Of a stretch of 64,000 nt of DNA, positions 26,895 to 36,037 are shown piece after piece. Position 1 is the stretch's first letter. Each line of letters starts with the position of its first letter. The stretch is from Solirubrobacterales bacterium. Its GTDB lineage: Bacteria > Actinomycetota > Thermoleophilia > Solirubrobacterales > Solirubrobacteraceae. Made by a program: the position numbers and the translations under genes. The stretch is from positions 248,001-312,000 of the forward strand of contig CANJIV010000001.1 of NCBI GenBank assembly GCA_947474595.1. The letters run 5' to 3'. The notes under the pieces were generated by a model. It made no database searches, had not been told where the DNA came from, and saw only the letters and a program-made list of their open reading frames with translations.

Positions 26895-28175
26895 TTATTT
26901 GGCGGCGCCCATAGTCCTAATGCAGTCGCTGGGAGTAGGGGCGCCAGCCAAGCGCTGGGTAGCCCACTCCAAAACCGCTGGCGCTGCTGCAGTGCCGGCG
27001 TTGGGGTGGTCTATGCCCTCCATTCGCAGCTCCTTTACAGATCGTCCTGCGTCGCAGAGGCGCAAGACGTAGTCATAAGTGGTCTCCGGACGGATGATCG
27101 TGTCGGCGGTTCCCTGGGCAATTAACAGCGGCGGGCCAGAGCTATCTGCCGCAGGCGTATTAGCCCTCAACACGGCCGTCCAAGCGGGGCTAGCCGTCAG
27201 CGCTGCAACCGAGATTGTGTCGGTGACCTTCTCAACCCCAGCAAGCGCGAACTCCTCAACCAAGCTCCCGAGTCCTCGCAGGCAGCGCGCTGCGATTGCG
27301 TCGATCAACTTCTCAGATCCAGGCTTGATGACCCCTTCAGTTGAGATCCCCGGCTGCGTACGTGGCCAAGACCAGAGTACGTATGAGGCCAGTGCGAGCC
27401 CGCTGAGATCGTTGGCGTCAAGCTGGAGCAGCTTGGATAGCTCGACGGCTGGAGCCGCGACTGCCACGCCGAGTAGATCGAGGTTCGGTGCGTAACTCGC
27501 AGCCAGCGAACCTGCGAACAGCGCCGCCTGACCGCCCTGCGAATGACCCCAGATGACCGTCTTTGAACCGGCACCAGTTCCGGGCAAGATCTGAGCAGCG
27601 CGAACAGAATCCAATACCGCTCGTCCAGAGATCGTGCCGTCGAGGTAAGCGTTGGGGCCGGCGGTACCGAGACCTGGGTAATCGGTCGCGGCAACAACCC
27701 AACCGCGCTTAAGAAACGCGCCGAAACCGGGAACTGTGATCTTGCTAGGCGCAGAGACCAGCGAAGGTGCGCAGTTTGACGCCACTCCTTGAGTGCCGTG
27801 AGCCCAAGCCAGCACGGGTCGTCCAGAGGGAGAAGCCAACCCAGGCGGCTGGTAGATCACGGCGCTCACAGCGACCGGTTTGGAGTCGTGTGAAGCCTGT
27901 GACAGGTAGAGGATGCGTGTCGCACGCGTGCCAGCGGGGGCCCCGATCACCTGCGGCACTGCAACTACCTCAGAGCGCAGTATCGTCCCTGGAGGGCCCT
28001 GAGGAAGCGGATCAGGCGCGGCGTAAAAGGCTGAAGCCGGGCCAACGTCGACCTTGCTGTCCTCGACGATCACGACTAGGGCGATCACGACTGCCGCGAT
28101 CGCTACAACCACGCAGCCAGCAACCACGCCCAACACGATCCTAAGACGCCGGTGACGCGGCCCGTGGCTTGCCAT
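26895..28175 (-). CDS. membrane-anchored secretory lipase (LIP family, alpha/beta hydrolase)
   Basis: From ATG 28175 the protein has 426 residues. An N-terminal span at about 12-37 anchors or exports it after a basic n-region. The nucleophile elbow is GHSQGG (Ser212); the Asp is probably in GTADTIIRPE and the His in GIDHPNAG near the C-terminus, in the order expected for the secretory lipase family known from fungi and actinobacteria. LAWAHGTQG supplies the oxyanion region and ATDYPGLG is typical. Two or more Cys could pair outside the cell. A longer frame to 28271 adds 32 unlikely residues. It should hydrolyse lipids or esters outside the membrane. Confidence 0.82.
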   Translation of the reverse strand: MASHGPRHRRLRIVLGVVAGCVVVAIAAVVIALVVIVEDSKVDVGPASAFYAAPDPLPQGPPGTILRSEVVAVPQVIGAPAGTRATRILYLSQASHDSKPVAVSAVIYQPPGLASPSGRPVLAWAHGTQGVASNCAPSLVSAPSKITVPGFGAFLKRGWVVAATDYPGLGTAGPNAYLDGTISGRAVLDSVRAAQILPGTGAGSKTVIWGHSQGGQAALFAGSLAASYAPNLDLLGVAVAAPAVELSKLLQLDANDLSGLALASYVLWSWPRTQPGISTEGVIKPGSEKLIDAIAARCLRGLGSLVEEFALAGVEKVTDTISVAALTASPAWTAVLRANTPAADSSGPPLLIAQGTADTIIRPETTYDYVLRLCDAGRSVKELRMEGIDHPNAGTAAAPAVLEWATQRLAGAPTPSDCIRTMGAAK

Positions 28176-28313
28176 CGAAATAACTCTAGCCCCCCAAGCC
28201 GCCTCTTGTCCCTGCCCATAAGGCGCGGCACTCCGGTTGGCACAGATGGCCTCATCTACAATCCTTAGCAACCCACGATCACGCTGGCCTGCGCCAGATC
28301 AGGAGCATCACTT

Positions 28314-28847
28314 ATGACCGACAGCGCCTTCATCGCCAAGCTCAACGAGCAGGTCGCCTACGAGTTCGGCGCCTCCCAGCAGTACATCGCAATCGCCGTT
28401 CACTACCAAGACCAGACACTTCCGCAGCTTGCAGCTCTCTTCTTTGAGCAGGCCGTCGAGGAACGTAACCACGCGATGATGATGATCGGTTACTTGCTTG
28501 ACGCGGGCGAGAAGGTAACTGTCCCTGGAGTGAGCGCACCACAAACCGAGTTCGACGACATAGCTGCCCCGATCGCCTTGGCGCTCGCGCAAGAGCGCCG
28601 CGTAACAGCACAGATCTCCGCGCTGACTGGCGCCGCACGCGACGGCGGCGACTACGCCGGTGAACAGTTCATGCAGTGGTTCATCAAGGAGCAGGTAGAG
28701 GAGGTCTCAAAGATGTCGTCGCTTCTGGACGTCGCCAACCGCCTCAAGGACAATCCGATGGACATCGAGACCTGGATCGCTCGCGAGGAGAGCGGCGCCT
28801 CGACGATCGACCCAACCGCTCCAGCCGCGGCCGGCGGGGCGCTTTAG
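28314..28847 (+). CDS. ferritin (non-heme, FtnA-like)
   Basis: A 177-residue iron-storage protein forming a 24-subunit shell that oxidises and stores iron. The ferroxidase ligands match the E. coli FtnA numbering: Glu17, Glu50, His53 (in EERNH), Glu94 and Gln127, with further Glu at 129-130. Four long helices are evident, and the C-terminal tail (after about 160) is Ala/Pro-rich and probably disordered. The start is ATG 28314 with AGGAG about 9 bases upstream. The divergent lipase gene lies 138 bases away. I saw no clear Fur box. Confidence 0.92.
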   Translation: MTDSAFIAKLNEQVAYEFGASQQYIAIAVHYQDQTLPQLAALFFEQAVEERNHAMMMIGYLLDAGEKVTVPGVSAPQTEFDDIAAPIALALAQERRVTAQISALTGAARDGGDYAGEQFMQWFIKEQVEEVSKMSSLLDVANRLKDNPMDIETWIAREESGASTIDPTAPAAAGGAL

Positions 28848-28867
28848 GTACTTGTAAGATCACTGAA

Positions 28868-29605
28868 GTGCCGTCTGACTCCTCCACATCGGCTAAACCG
28901 CGTGCGCCGAGCGATTGCCCAGCCAGCGAAGTTGGCGATCTGGCCGAGGCATCTGACGTGGCGCGGCCGCCGAGGGAGGTCGTTAGGTTCTACTCACGGG
29001 TCGGGCGTCTATTCGAAGTGTGGGGTCGGGTGGTCGACTCCCGCGCCCGCGCACGAGTGCAGGAGTTGTGTGCAGGGGCCGATGGTGAGGCCGTCCTGGA
29101 GGTCGGCGTCGGCACAGGCAGCCAACTTGTGGGGCTCGCCTGCGCCAATCCGTCAGGCCGGACGGTGGGTGTCGATCTCGCAGATGGCATGATCAACGAG
29201 AGTCGCCGCAGGCTTAGCGCAGCTGGTATCGCCAACGCCGAGGTCTTGCGTGCAGGCGCCTGCGATCTACCGTTTGTCGACGACTCGTTCGATCTCGTGT
29301 GCAGCATCTACGTACTGGACATCCTGCCGTGGGACGACATCCGCCGTGCCCTGACGGAGTTCCGTCGGGTCCTGCGCCCGGGCGGCCGACTAGTGCTCTG
29401 CCATGTGACGCCCGGAGAGCGCAGACGGCACCGCATCGGCGATCGCCTCTACGGCAGTGGCCTGCCGCTGACGGGCAACTGCCGCGGAATAAGGCTGACA
29501 TCACTGCTCAAGGAATACGGGTTTGAACAGGTCATCCGCGAGTACGGCGCGCAGTTGCTGATGCCTAGTGAGATCGTCTCTGCGCGAGCGCCAGTTCGAG
29601 GCTAG
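28868..29605 (+). CDS. UbiE-like SAM-dependent methyltransferase
   Basis: The GTG at 28868 gives 245 residues. The first about 35 residues are Ser/Pro/Ala-rich and possibly disordered. The SAM fold then shows VLEVGVGTGSQL (motif I), GVDLADGMI (motif II acidic residue), FDLVCSIYVLDIL and LRPGGRLVLCHVTPGE (motif III). This is the Methyltransf_11/UbiE arrangement, used on quinones or small molecules. A longer frame to 28676 overlaps ferritin and was rejected. No Shine-Dalgarno is apparent. It starts 20 bases after ferritin and may be read through from it. Confidence 0.78.
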   Translation: MPSDSSTSAKPRAPSDCPASEVGDLAEASDVARPPREVVRFYSRVGRLFEVWGRVVDSRARARVQELCAGADGEAVLEVGVGTGSQLVGLACANPSGRTVGVDLADGMINESRRRLSAAGIANAEVLRAGACDLPFVDDSFDLVCSIYVLDILPWDDIRRALTEFRRVLRPGGRLVLCHVTPGERRRHRIGDRLYGSGLPLTGNCRGIRLTSLLKEYGFEQVIREYGAQLLMPSEIVSARAPVRG

Positions 29606-29662
29606 CTGCGACCTCGTTGAAGACCGCCGGCGGGTGCTGTACCTCCAGCGCACTGTTGACGC

Positions 29663-30322
29663 TCAGACCGGCGGGAGTGTTCCCTCCACCCAGCTAGATC
29701 CCTCAGCGGACACCTCACGCTTCCAGATCGGCGCCTCAGCCTTAATCCGGTCGATGATCTCGCGCGCGCCGGCAAATGCCTCTTCACGGTGCGCAGCAGA
29801 GACCGCGACAGCAACCGACGGCTCAGTCAGGGGAACATCGCCAGTGCGGTGGGCCGCGGCTGCGGCGCATAGTCCATAGCGCTCGATCGCAGTGGCAGCG
29901 ATCTCGTGAATCTTCTCGCGGGCCATTTCGGTGTAAGCCTCGTACTCAAGGCGATCGACATCGCGAGTTACGCCGAGGAAAGTGACAACCGCACCTGCGC
30001 GGCGATCACGGACGCGAGAGGTCAATCCGTCAATCGACAGTGGAGCCCCGGTGATGACGACATAGGGCGCCTTAGGGGCATTGGGATCTGGCGCTCCACC
30101 TGAAACAGGGGGAATCAGTGCAAGCTCGTCGCCAGCGGTGAGCTTGGCGTTAGCGTCGGCGTACTCGCGGTTGATAGCCATGACTAGCGGCAGCCCGCCA
30201 GCGATATCGTCAACTTGGGCTAGCGCGTCACGGACCCGCGCATCATCGGGCAGATCGAGCTCTATCTCACTGCGCCCAGCACGCTCGCGCAGGATTGCAA
30301 ACAGCCTCACGGTAACTTTCAT
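29663..30322 (-). CDS. moaX: MoaD-MoaE fusion, molybdopterin synthase
   Basis: A 219-residue fusion of both molybdopterin-synthase subunits. Residues 1-76 are the ubiquitin-like MoaD part (VRLFAILRERAG to ALIPPVSGG), ending in the Gly-Gly at 75-76. After a short linker, residues 85-219 are MoaE, with GAVVTFLGVTRD and the catalytic Lys of APIWKRE (about Lys201). MoaD normally needs a free C-terminal Gly-Gly for adenylation and thiocarboxylation, so the protein must be cleaved, as reported for mycobacterial MoaX. It is divergent from the mutase gene with a 59-base spacer. No other Moco genes are in the window. Confidence 0.9.
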   Translation of the reverse strand: MKVTVRLFAILRERAGRSEIELDLPDDARVRDALAQVDDIAGGLPLVMAINREYADANAKLTAGDELALIPPVSGGAPDPNAPKAPYVVITGAPLSIDGLTSRVRDRRAGAVVTFLGVTRDVDRLEYEAYTEMAREKIHEIAATAIERYGLCAAAAAHRTGDVPLTEPSVAVAVSAAHREEAFAGAREIIDRIKAEAPIWKREVSAEGSSWVEGTLPPV

Positions 30323-30381
30323 CAGCCAAGCCTACCTGCCCACCATGCCTACTGTAGGCCGACGTCGCTACGCTGCTGGCA

Positions 30382-31995
30382 ATGTCACCCGCAGAAGAGC
30401 ACCTCACCATCGCCCCCATAGTCGGCCCCGAAGACCCCCGCCACTTCACCGACTCAGGGATCGAGATCGAAGCGCTATACACCGCCGACGACCTCCCACA
30501 GCCACTTGAGCTCGGGCGCCCAGCCGAGTTTCCTTATACCCGTGGCGTCCACGCCGAGATGTATCGCAGCCACCTCTGGACGATGCGTCAATACGCTGGC
30601 TTCGCCTCAGCCAAGGAGTCCAACCAGCGCTACAAGTACCTCTTAGAGAAGGGTTCTACCGGCCTCAGTATGGCCTTTGACCTGCCGACCCAACTTGGCT
30701 TGGACTCAGACGACCCGCGCTGCCTCGGAGAGGTTGGCAGGACCGGCGTCGCGATCGACACGATCGACGACATGCGGACCGCCTTCGATGGCATCCCGCT
30801 TGACCAGGTCTCGACTTCAATGACGATCAACGCGCCAGCGCCTGTCCTACTGCTGCTCTATGACCTCGTCGGCGAAGAGCAAGGAGTGCCCTCTGCGAAG
30901 CTGCGTGGCACAACCCAAAACGACGTGCTCAAGGAGTACATCGCGCGCGGAAACTTCATCTACCCGCCCGAGCCGACGATGCGTCTGACCACCGACCTCT
31001 TCGCCTACTGCGCGCAGAATATCCCGCAGTGGAACACGATCTCGATCTCCGGCTATCACTTTCGCGAGAAGGGGTGCTCGGCCGTCCAAGAGGTCGCGTT
31101 CACGCTCTCGAATGGCATCGCCTATGTCGAGGCTGCGATCAATGCCGGCCTAGCGGTAGACGACTTTGCCCCTCGCCTTGCCTTCTTTTTTAACGGGCAC
31201 AACAACGTCTTCCAAGAGGTCGCTAAGTTCCGTGCCGCACGACGGATGTGGGCCCACATCATGCGTGACCGCTTCGGCGCGACCGACGAACGGTCGATGA
31301 AGCTGCGCTTCCACACACAGACTGGCGGCGTCACGCTGACCGCCCAGCAGCCAGAAAACAACATCGTTCGGGTAGCCCTACAAGGCTTCGCGGCCGTCTG
31401 CGGTGGGACTCAATCGCTGCATACAAATGGCTACGACGAGGCCCTCGCGCTACCCACCGAGCGCGCTGCCAAGATCGCTCTGCGCACGCAGCAGATCCTC
31501 GCGCTGGAATCCGGCGCCGCCGACAGCGTCGATCCGTTTGCTGGCTCCTACTACGTTGAATCGCTCACCGACGAGATCGAGACGCGCGCAACCGAACTGA
31601 TCGCCAAGGTCGACGAACTGGGCGGATCGGTCAACGCTATCTCCTTCATCAAGGCCGAGATCGAAGAGTCTGCCTGGGGCTACCAAGAGCGCTACCGCCA
31701 AGAGCAAGACATCGTCGTAGGCGTCAACCGTTACGTCGAGGAGTCGCTTGAGGTTCCCGACATCCTGCGCGTAGATCCAGAGTCCGAAGGTGAGCAACTA
31801 GCACGCCTAGCGGCATTTAAGGCCGACCGCGATGGTGCTTTGGTCCAGCGCCGCCTCGAAGAGCTACGCGCTGCCTCACGCGCAACAGACAACCTTCTAC
31901 CAGCGATCCGCCAAGCCTTAAAAGACCGTTGCTCAATTGGCGAAGTATGCGCTGCGATGAAAGACGTCTTCGGCGCATACCGGCCAGAGAACTAA
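30382..31995 (+). CDS. methylmalonyl-CoA mutase, large (catalytic) subunit without B12 domain
   Basis: A 537-residue TIM-barrel acyl-CoA mutase. The substrate-determining residues of true methylmalonyl-CoA mutase are kept: the Tyr of MRQYAGF and the Arg of ARGNFIYPPEP; isobutyryl-CoA mutases differ at these places. SISGYHFREKG and GGTQSLHTNGYDEALALPT are family signatures. It stops after KDVFGAYRPEN, so the C-terminal cobalamin-binding domain (DxHxxG) is absent and must come from a separate small subunit, not in this window. Length equals other stand-alone large subunits (about 530-560). ATG start at 30382. It fits the propionyl-CoA route with the carboxylase beta subunit downstream. Confidence 0.92.
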   Translation: MSPAEEHLTIAPIVGPEDPRHFTDSGIEIEALYTADDLPQPLELGRPAEFPYTRGVHAEMYRSHLWTMRQYAGFASAKESNQRYKYLLEKGSTGLSMAFDLPTQLGLDSDDPRCLGEVGRTGVAIDTIDDMRTAFDGIPLDQVSTSMTINAPAPVLLLLYDLVGEEQGVPSAKLRGTTQNDVLKEYIARGNFIYPPEPTMRLTTDLFAYCAQNIPQWNTISISGYHFREKGCSAVQEVAFTLSNGIAYVEAAINAGLAVDDFAPRLAFFFNGHNNVFQEVAKFRAARRMWAHIMRDRFGATDERSMKLRFHTQTGGVTLTAQQPENNIVRVALQGFAAVCGGTQSLHTNGYDEALALPTERAAKIALRTQQILALESGAADSVDPFAGSYYVESLTDEIETRATELIAKVDELGGSVNAISFIKAEIEESAWGYQERYRQEQDIVVGVNRYVEESLEVPDILRVDPESEGEQLARLAAFKADRDGALVQRRLEELRAASRATDNLLPAIRQALKDRCSIGEVCAAMKDVFGAYRPEN

Positions 31996-32017
31996 ATCGC
32001 CTAGTCCTAGGCGATTT
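31994..32017 (+). terminator. terminator hairpin after the mutase gene
   Basis: A perfect 11-bp inverted repeat, AAATCGCCTAG and CTAGGCGATTT, with a 2-base loop begins within the TAA stop codon. The U-run is short (GATTTCTGTT), so termination may be moderate. The A/T ends of the stem also allow a bidirectional role. It separates the mutase from the gene at 32088. Confidence 0.7.
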
Positions 32018-32087
32018 CTGTTAACTCTGTAGAGCCAGCTCGCTGGCGGGAGCAGGAAACCTCGCGATCCGCGCGAAACCCGGCAGT

Positions 32088-32900
32088 ATGGACCCGATAA
32101 TCGCACAGCGGACCCTCGTTAAGTCTGCGCCTGAACTGTGGTCAGAAGTCGGCGAAGTACAGTCGCTGGCCCGCCATCTAGGCGCCTTCGGCGAGATCCG
32201 TATCACCCGCTTGACGCAAGAGACGACCGTCGCCTGGGAGGGCGAGCGCGCTAGCGGTACGGTCGAACTCAAGCCGTCGGCGTGGGGAACGAAGGTGACG
32301 TTGACTGCGATTCCCGTGCTCGACGAAGCGCAGCTCGCTGCGCAGGCACAAGCCTTGGCTCAGGCCGAGGCGGCAGCTCGCGCAGCAGAGGCGGCAGCCA
32401 AGGCGGCTGCGATCGCAAAGGCCGAGGCCAAGGCGGCTGCGATCGCAAAGGCAAAGGCAGAAGCCGAGGCCAAGGCGGCTGCGATCGCAAAGGCAAAGGC
32501 CGAAGCCGAGGCCCTCGCCAAGGCCGAAGCCGAGGCCAAGGCGGCCGCCGAAGCGCAAGCTGCAGCAGAGGCGGCCGCGCAGGCCACGCTCCGCGCCAAG
32601 CTCAGGCGGCTCTTTCGGCTCCGCCCGCGGCCCGTCGAACAAGCCGTCGGCGAGACCGAAGTGATCGCTGCGACAACCGCTATCGAGCCCGAGATAAAAG
32701 CCTCCGTGCCCGAACCGATTGAAGCTGTTGTGCCCGCACCGATTGAAGCCGTCACGGCCGTCGAGCCAGAGCCAGAGATCGCACCGCAAGAGCCCCAGGA
32801 GCCCGCCTTGTCACCGCAGTCAGCCGAGGCGCTCGCCGTGCTGACAGAGATGCTCGACACACTCGGCGCAGCCCATCACCGGCCGTTCTCGCGCGGCTGA
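32088..32900 (+). CDS. short SRPBCC-like domain plus long Ala/Glu/Lys helix and Pro/Glu tail
   Basis: A 270-residue protein. Residues 1-78 look like a truncated SRPBCC (START-like) fold: [22 protein letters not shown], then [14 protein letters not shown] and WGTKVTLTA. Residues 80-165 are an uninterrupted helix of Ala/Lys/Glu repeats ([12 protein letters not shown]), followed by a basic patch ([15 protein letters not shown]), and a Val/Pro/Glu-rich segment (about 175-245) with a short final helix. The arrangement, a small ligand-like domain on a rigid stalk, is unusual. No signal peptide. The repeats are also DNA repeats. Function is unknown. It lies between the mutase and propionyl-CoA carboxylase genes, which may be coincidence. 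Confidence 0.7.
   Translation: MDPIIAQRTLVKSAPELWSEVGEVQSLARHLGAFGEIRITRLTQETTVAWEGERASGTVELKPSAWGTKVTLTAIPVLDEAQLAAQAQALAQAEAAARAAEAAAKAAAIAKAEAKAAAIAKAKAEAEAKAAAIAKAKAEAEALAKAEAEAKAAAEAQAAAEAAAQATLRAKLRRLFRLRPRPVEQAVGETEVIAATTAIEPEIKASVPEPIEAVVPAPIEAVTAVEPEPEIAPQEPQEPALSPQSAEALAVLTEMLDTLGAAHHRPFSRG
32400..32494 (+). repeat. three direct copies of a 23-bp repeat inside a coding region
   Basis: AAGGCGGCTGCGATCGCAAA plus GGC occurs at 32400-32422, 32430-32452 and 32472-32494, at spacings of 30 and 42 bases. Both are multiples of three, so the reading frame is kept. The repeats encode the Lys-Ala-Ala-Ala-Ile-Ala-Lys-Ala helix of the surrounding gene. Such repeats could expand or contract in frame by slippage or recombination. 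Confidence 0.8.
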
Positions 32901-32941
32901 ACAAGCGCCTTACCAATCTAACCTCTAGGATTCGGCGCTGC

Positions 32942-34510
32942 ATGCGTCAGAAAGCTCCCGAGACCTACGCTGAAAAACTCGCCCAGCTCCAAGAGCTGCG
33001 CCATGAAGCGATCCACTCCGCCTCGGAATCAGCGATCGAAAAGCAGCACGCCAGAGGCAAATTAACCGCGCGCGAGCGCATCGAAAAGCTGCTTGACCCG
33101 GGCTCCTTCCAGGAGCTAGATACCTTCGTGCGGCACCGTACCCACGAATTTGACATGCAAAAGAACCGTCCCTGGGGCGACGCTGTCGTCACAGGCCACG
33201 GCCTAATCGACGGGCGCACGGTCTGCGTCTTTAGCCAAGACTTCACCGTCGTTGGCGGATCTTTAGGCGAAGTGATGGCAGAAAAGATGTGCAAGATAAT
33301 GGATTTGGCCGCCAAGATTGGCTGCCCGGTAATCGGCATCAATGACTCTGGAGGCGCGCGCATCCAAGAGGGTGTCGTCTCGCTGGGCGCCTACGGAGAC
33401 GTCTTTGTCCGCAACGTCAGGTCCTCTGGCGTAATCCCACAGATCTCCTTGATCATGGGGCCGTGTGCTGGCGGCGCCGTCTACTCGCCCGCGATAACCG
33501 ACTTCATCTTCATGGTGAAGGAGACCTCGCATATGTTCATCACCGGCCCCGACGTGATCAAGACGGTAACTGGCGAGGACACAACATTTGAAGAGCTCGG
33601 TGGAGCGATGACCCACAACACCAAGTCGGGTGTCGCACACTTCGCTTCCGAGGATGAAGAGGCATGTCTTCAAGACGCCCGCTACCTCTTCTCGTTCTTG
33701 CCCTCCAATAACCTCGAGATGCCACCACGAGTGGTTCCCACAGATGACCCCGAGCGGATGGATCTTGGGCTAGACACGGTCATTCCCGACAATCCCAACA
33801 AGCCCTACGACATGCGTGACGTACTGCGGCTAGTGGTTGACGACGGCGAGTTCTTTGAGGTCCACGAGCACCACGCCAAGAACATCATCTGTGGATTCTC
33901 GCGCCTAGACGGCTACGCGGTTGGCGTCGTTGGAAACCAGCCAAACCAGCTTGCCGGAGTGCTCGATATCGACGCCTCTGCCAAGGCCGCACGCTTTGTG
34001 CGCACATGCGACGCATTCAATATCCCGATCTTGACCCTCACCGACGTCCCCGGCTTCCTGCCAGGTACATCGCAGGAGTGGAACGGAATCATCCGCCACG
34101 GCGCCAAGCTGCTCTACGCATTTGCTGAAGCAACCGTGCCCAAGATCACAGTCGTGACGCGCAAGGCATACGGCGGCGCTTACGACGTGATGGCCTCCAA
34201 GCACCTGCTGGCTGACTTCAACTTCGCCTGGCCGACTGCTGAAGTGGCGGTGATGGGACCAGAGGGTGCGGTCAACATCATCTACCGCCGCGACATCGCA
34301 GCCAGCCCTACACCCGACGAACGCCGCCAAACGCTGATGGCTGACTACAAAGCGCGCTTCGCTAACCCGTATTCAGCTGCAGAGCGGGGCTACATCGACG
34401 ACGTAATCATGCCCCACCAGACTCGCCCAACCGTTATCCGTGCCCTGCACACACTGCTCACCAAGCGTGAGCCAGGGCCCAAGCGCAAGCACGGCAACAT
34501 CCCGCTCTAG
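32942..34510 (+). CDS. pccB: propionyl-CoA carboxylase beta subunit (acyl-CoA carboxyltransferase)
   Basis: A 522-residue carboxyltransferase that moves carboxyl from biotin to propionyl-CoA. It has the double crotonase fold. Oxyanion-hole elements are [14 protein letters not shown] and [12 protein letters not shown] in the N-terminal half, and [14 protein letters not shown] and [14 protein letters not shown] in the C-terminal half. The Asp in GGAYDVM (about Asp415) corresponds to the residue that selects propionyl-CoA in Streptomyces PccB. The biotin-carrying alpha subunit is not in the window. It starts at ATG 32942, some 40 bases after the helix-rich protein, and probably feeds methylmalonyl-CoA to the mutase at 30382. 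Confidence 0.92.
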   Translation: MRQKAPETYAEKLAQLQELRHEAIHSASESAIEKQHARGKLTARERIEKLLDPGSFQELDTFVRHRTHEFDMQKNRPWGDAVVTGHGLIDGRTVCVFSQDFTVVGGSLGEVMAEKMCKIMDLAAKIGCPVIGINDSGGARIQEGVVSLGAYGDVFVRNVRSSGVIPQISLIMGPCAGGAVYSPAITDFIFMVKETSHMFITGPDVIKTVTGEDTTFEELGGAMTHNTKSGVAHFASEDEEACLQDARYLFSFLPSNNLEMPPRVVPTDDPERMDLGLDTVIPDNPNKPYDMRDVLRLVVDDGEFFEVHEHHAKNIICGFSRLDGYAVGVVGNQPNQLAGVLDIDASAKAARFVRTCDAFNIPILTLTDVPGFLPGTSQEWNGIIRHGAKLLYAFAEATVPKITVVTRKAYGGAYDVMASKHLLADFNFAWPTAEVAVMGPEGAVNIIYRRDIAASPTPDERRQTLMADYKARFANPYSAAERGYIDDVIMPHQTRPTVIRALHTLLTKREPGPKRKHGNIPL

Positions 34511-34699
34511 CCGTTGGTTGCCTAGCGGCCGCCGCAGCAGTTGGTCTGCGCAAAAAGTAGGGGGAGAGCTCCCAAACCCTGAATATTTCATGGTTGCTAC
34601 GCACACCCCCCCAGATTTACCCAGACCGCCCTCCGCCCAGACCGCCCACGCCACCCTTCCAGCGCCAACCAAAAGTGGCCAACGGCTAATCTCTGCGCG

Positions 34700-35110
34700 A
34701 TGCCTAACACCGACTGCCTCTTCTGCAAGATCGTCGCCGACGATATACCCGCTATCCGTGTCGCTGAAGATGAGCGCACGCTTGCGTTCATGGACATAAA
34801 CCCTTGGACTCGCGGCCATGCGCTAGTGATCCCCAAAACCCACGCCACGGATCTTTACACCATCGACCCAGACGATCTGAGCGCCTGCGCTCTGACCGCC
34901 CAACGCCTAGCTGAACGCGCTCGCGACAACCTCGGTGCTCAGGGAGTCAACCTGCTGAACTCCTGTGGCTCGGCGGCATGGCAGACGGTCTTTCACTTTC
35001 ACCTCCACGTCATTCCTCGATATCTCGGTGACCCGCTGACAGTTCCGATCACTGCCCAACCTGGCGACATCGCAGAGATCACTGCCGCGGCACAGGAGCT
35101 TCGGGCATGA
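34700..35110 (+). CDS. HIT-family nucleotide hydrolase (HINT-like)
   Basis: A 136-residue histidine-triad protein. The motif HFHLHVIPR (His99, His101, His103) carries the catalytic histidine, and CLFCK near the start with later His forms the zinc site of HINT-type members. GHALVIPKTH and GVNLLNSCGSAAWQTV are standard. Such enzymes hydrolyse nucleoside phosphoramidates or AMP-lysine. The 189-base gap before it is C-rich on the plus strand and shows nothing else I can name. It overlaps the next gene by ATGA. Confidence 0.9.
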   Translation: MPNTDCLFCKIVADDIPAIRVAEDERTLAFMDINPWTRGHALVIPKTHATDLYTIDPDDLSACALTAQRLAERARDNLGAQGVNLLNSCGSAAWQTVFHFHLHVIPRYLGDPLTVPITAQPGDIAEITAAAQELRA

Positions 35111-35886
35111 GCGGCGATCCAGTAGTCGTCGAATATGACGGCCCACTTGCCGTCGTGACACTCAATCATCCGCCTCACAATCTCTTCGACAAATCAGTGA
35201 TGACGGGATACGGAGCTGCGCTTGACACGCTCAAATCAGACCTGCCGCGTGGCGTCCTTTTCCGTGCCGAAGGCGCCATCGTTTCGGGCGGCGTCGACGT
35301 CAGCGCCTTCGACGGACTGACTCCCGCAGAAGGCGCTGGGCTCTTCGAACAGCTGCTGAGCATCACCCACCGCGTAGAGGCACTTCCTGTACCGACCGTG
35401 TTCGCAGCGCACTCGCTCTGCCTCACAGCAGCCTTTGAGCTCTCACTGGCCTGCGACATCATCCTTGCCACACCATCGGCACGCTTCGGTCTCGTAGAGA
35501 CAGTCGTTGGACTGACGCCGGCGATGGGAGGAACGCAGCGGATCGCAGAGCGGGCGGGGCCGGGGCGCGCCCGCGAACTAGTGATGACTGCCGAACTCTT
35601 TGACGCAGTAACGCTGGAGAGATGGAACGTCGTCAACCGGGTACTCGCCGAGGAAGAGTTCGACGCGACCGCACGCGCGTTCGCAATGCGCCTCGCAAAC
35701 GGGCCGACCCTTGCCCACGCTGCTACCAAGACAATTGTGCGCGCATTCCTCAATGGAGGGGTCGTAGAAGCCGACGCCGCAGTCCCCACAGTGGCCGGGG
35801 CGCTCTTTGAAACCGAAGACCTGCGAGCCGCCGTTACCTCGTTTCTAGAAGAGGGACCAGGCAAGGCGACCTACAAGGGTCGCTAG
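35107..35886 (+). CDS. enoyl-CoA hydratase/isomerase family protein
   Basis: A 259-residue crotonase-fold protein coupled to the HIT gene by a 4-base overlap. The oxyanion-hole segments are SGGVDVSAFDG and SLACDIILAT. The region GLTPAMGGTQRIAERAG matches the second catalytic segment, though the Glu usually found just before the glycine pair in hydratases is not obvious, so the reaction may be isomerisation or another crotonase chemistry. Length is typical (about 260). Its substrate is unknown. A short GGCC-rich palindrome follows the stop. Confidence 0.8.
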   Translation: MSGDPVVVEYDGPLAVVTLNHPPHNLFDKSVMTGYGAALDTLKSDLPRGVLFRAEGAIVSGGVDVSAFDGLTPAEGAGLFEQLLSITHRVEALPVPTVFAAHSLCLTAAFELSLACDIILATPSARFGLVETVVGLTPAMGGTQRIAERAGPGRARELVMTAELFDAVTLERWNVVNRVLAEEEFDATARAFAMRLANGPTLAHAATKTIVRAFLNGGVVEADAAVPTVAGALFETEDLRAAVTSFLEEGPGKATYKGR

Positions 35887-36014
35887 GGCCATAGGGCCTT
35901 TGAGTAGCGCTGCATGTAGGGCAACTGCTACGGTACTGCCCGCAAGGCCGGATTAGACCGGCATAAACGCAGCGTCGGGGCAGTTGCAAAGCAACCTTCT
36001 CCGCGCAGCACACG

Positions 36015-36028
36015 CCCCTTGGGAGGGG
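36015..36028 (+). promoter_or_regulatory. hairpin covering the Shine-Dalgarno of the cold-shock gene
   Basis: CCCCT (36015-36019) can pair with AGGGG (36024-36028) around a TGGG loop. The AGGGG arm is the ribosome-binding site, 9 bases before the ATG at 36038. Two more small hairpins lie upstream (GCCGG/CCGGC at 35947-35962 and GTTGC/GCAAC at 35983-35995). A structured leader that controls translation with temperature is a known strategy for cold-shock mRNAs; here it is an inference. Confidence 0.5.
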
Positions 36029-36037
36029 ACAACACTC

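Noticed and set aside
30323..30381. B12 riboswitch before the mutase gene
   Set aside because: The spacer to the divergent moaX is only 59 bases, too short for a cobalamin riboswitch, and no B12-box-like sequence was seen.
32400..32494. GCGATCGC palindromes as a HIP1-like genomic element
   Set aside because: They recur only because the coding repeat recurs here; no enrichment elsewhere was obvious by eye.
32178..32789. Long antisense and alternate frames over the Ala/Lys/Glu repeat gene
   Set aside because: Gly/Leu- or Ser/Ala-rich low-complexity products that arise from the DNA repeats; no start signals or domains.
35175..35864. A 229-residue minus-strand frame inside the enoyl-CoA hydratase-like gene
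   Set aside because: Antisense shadow of a clear crotonase-fold gene.
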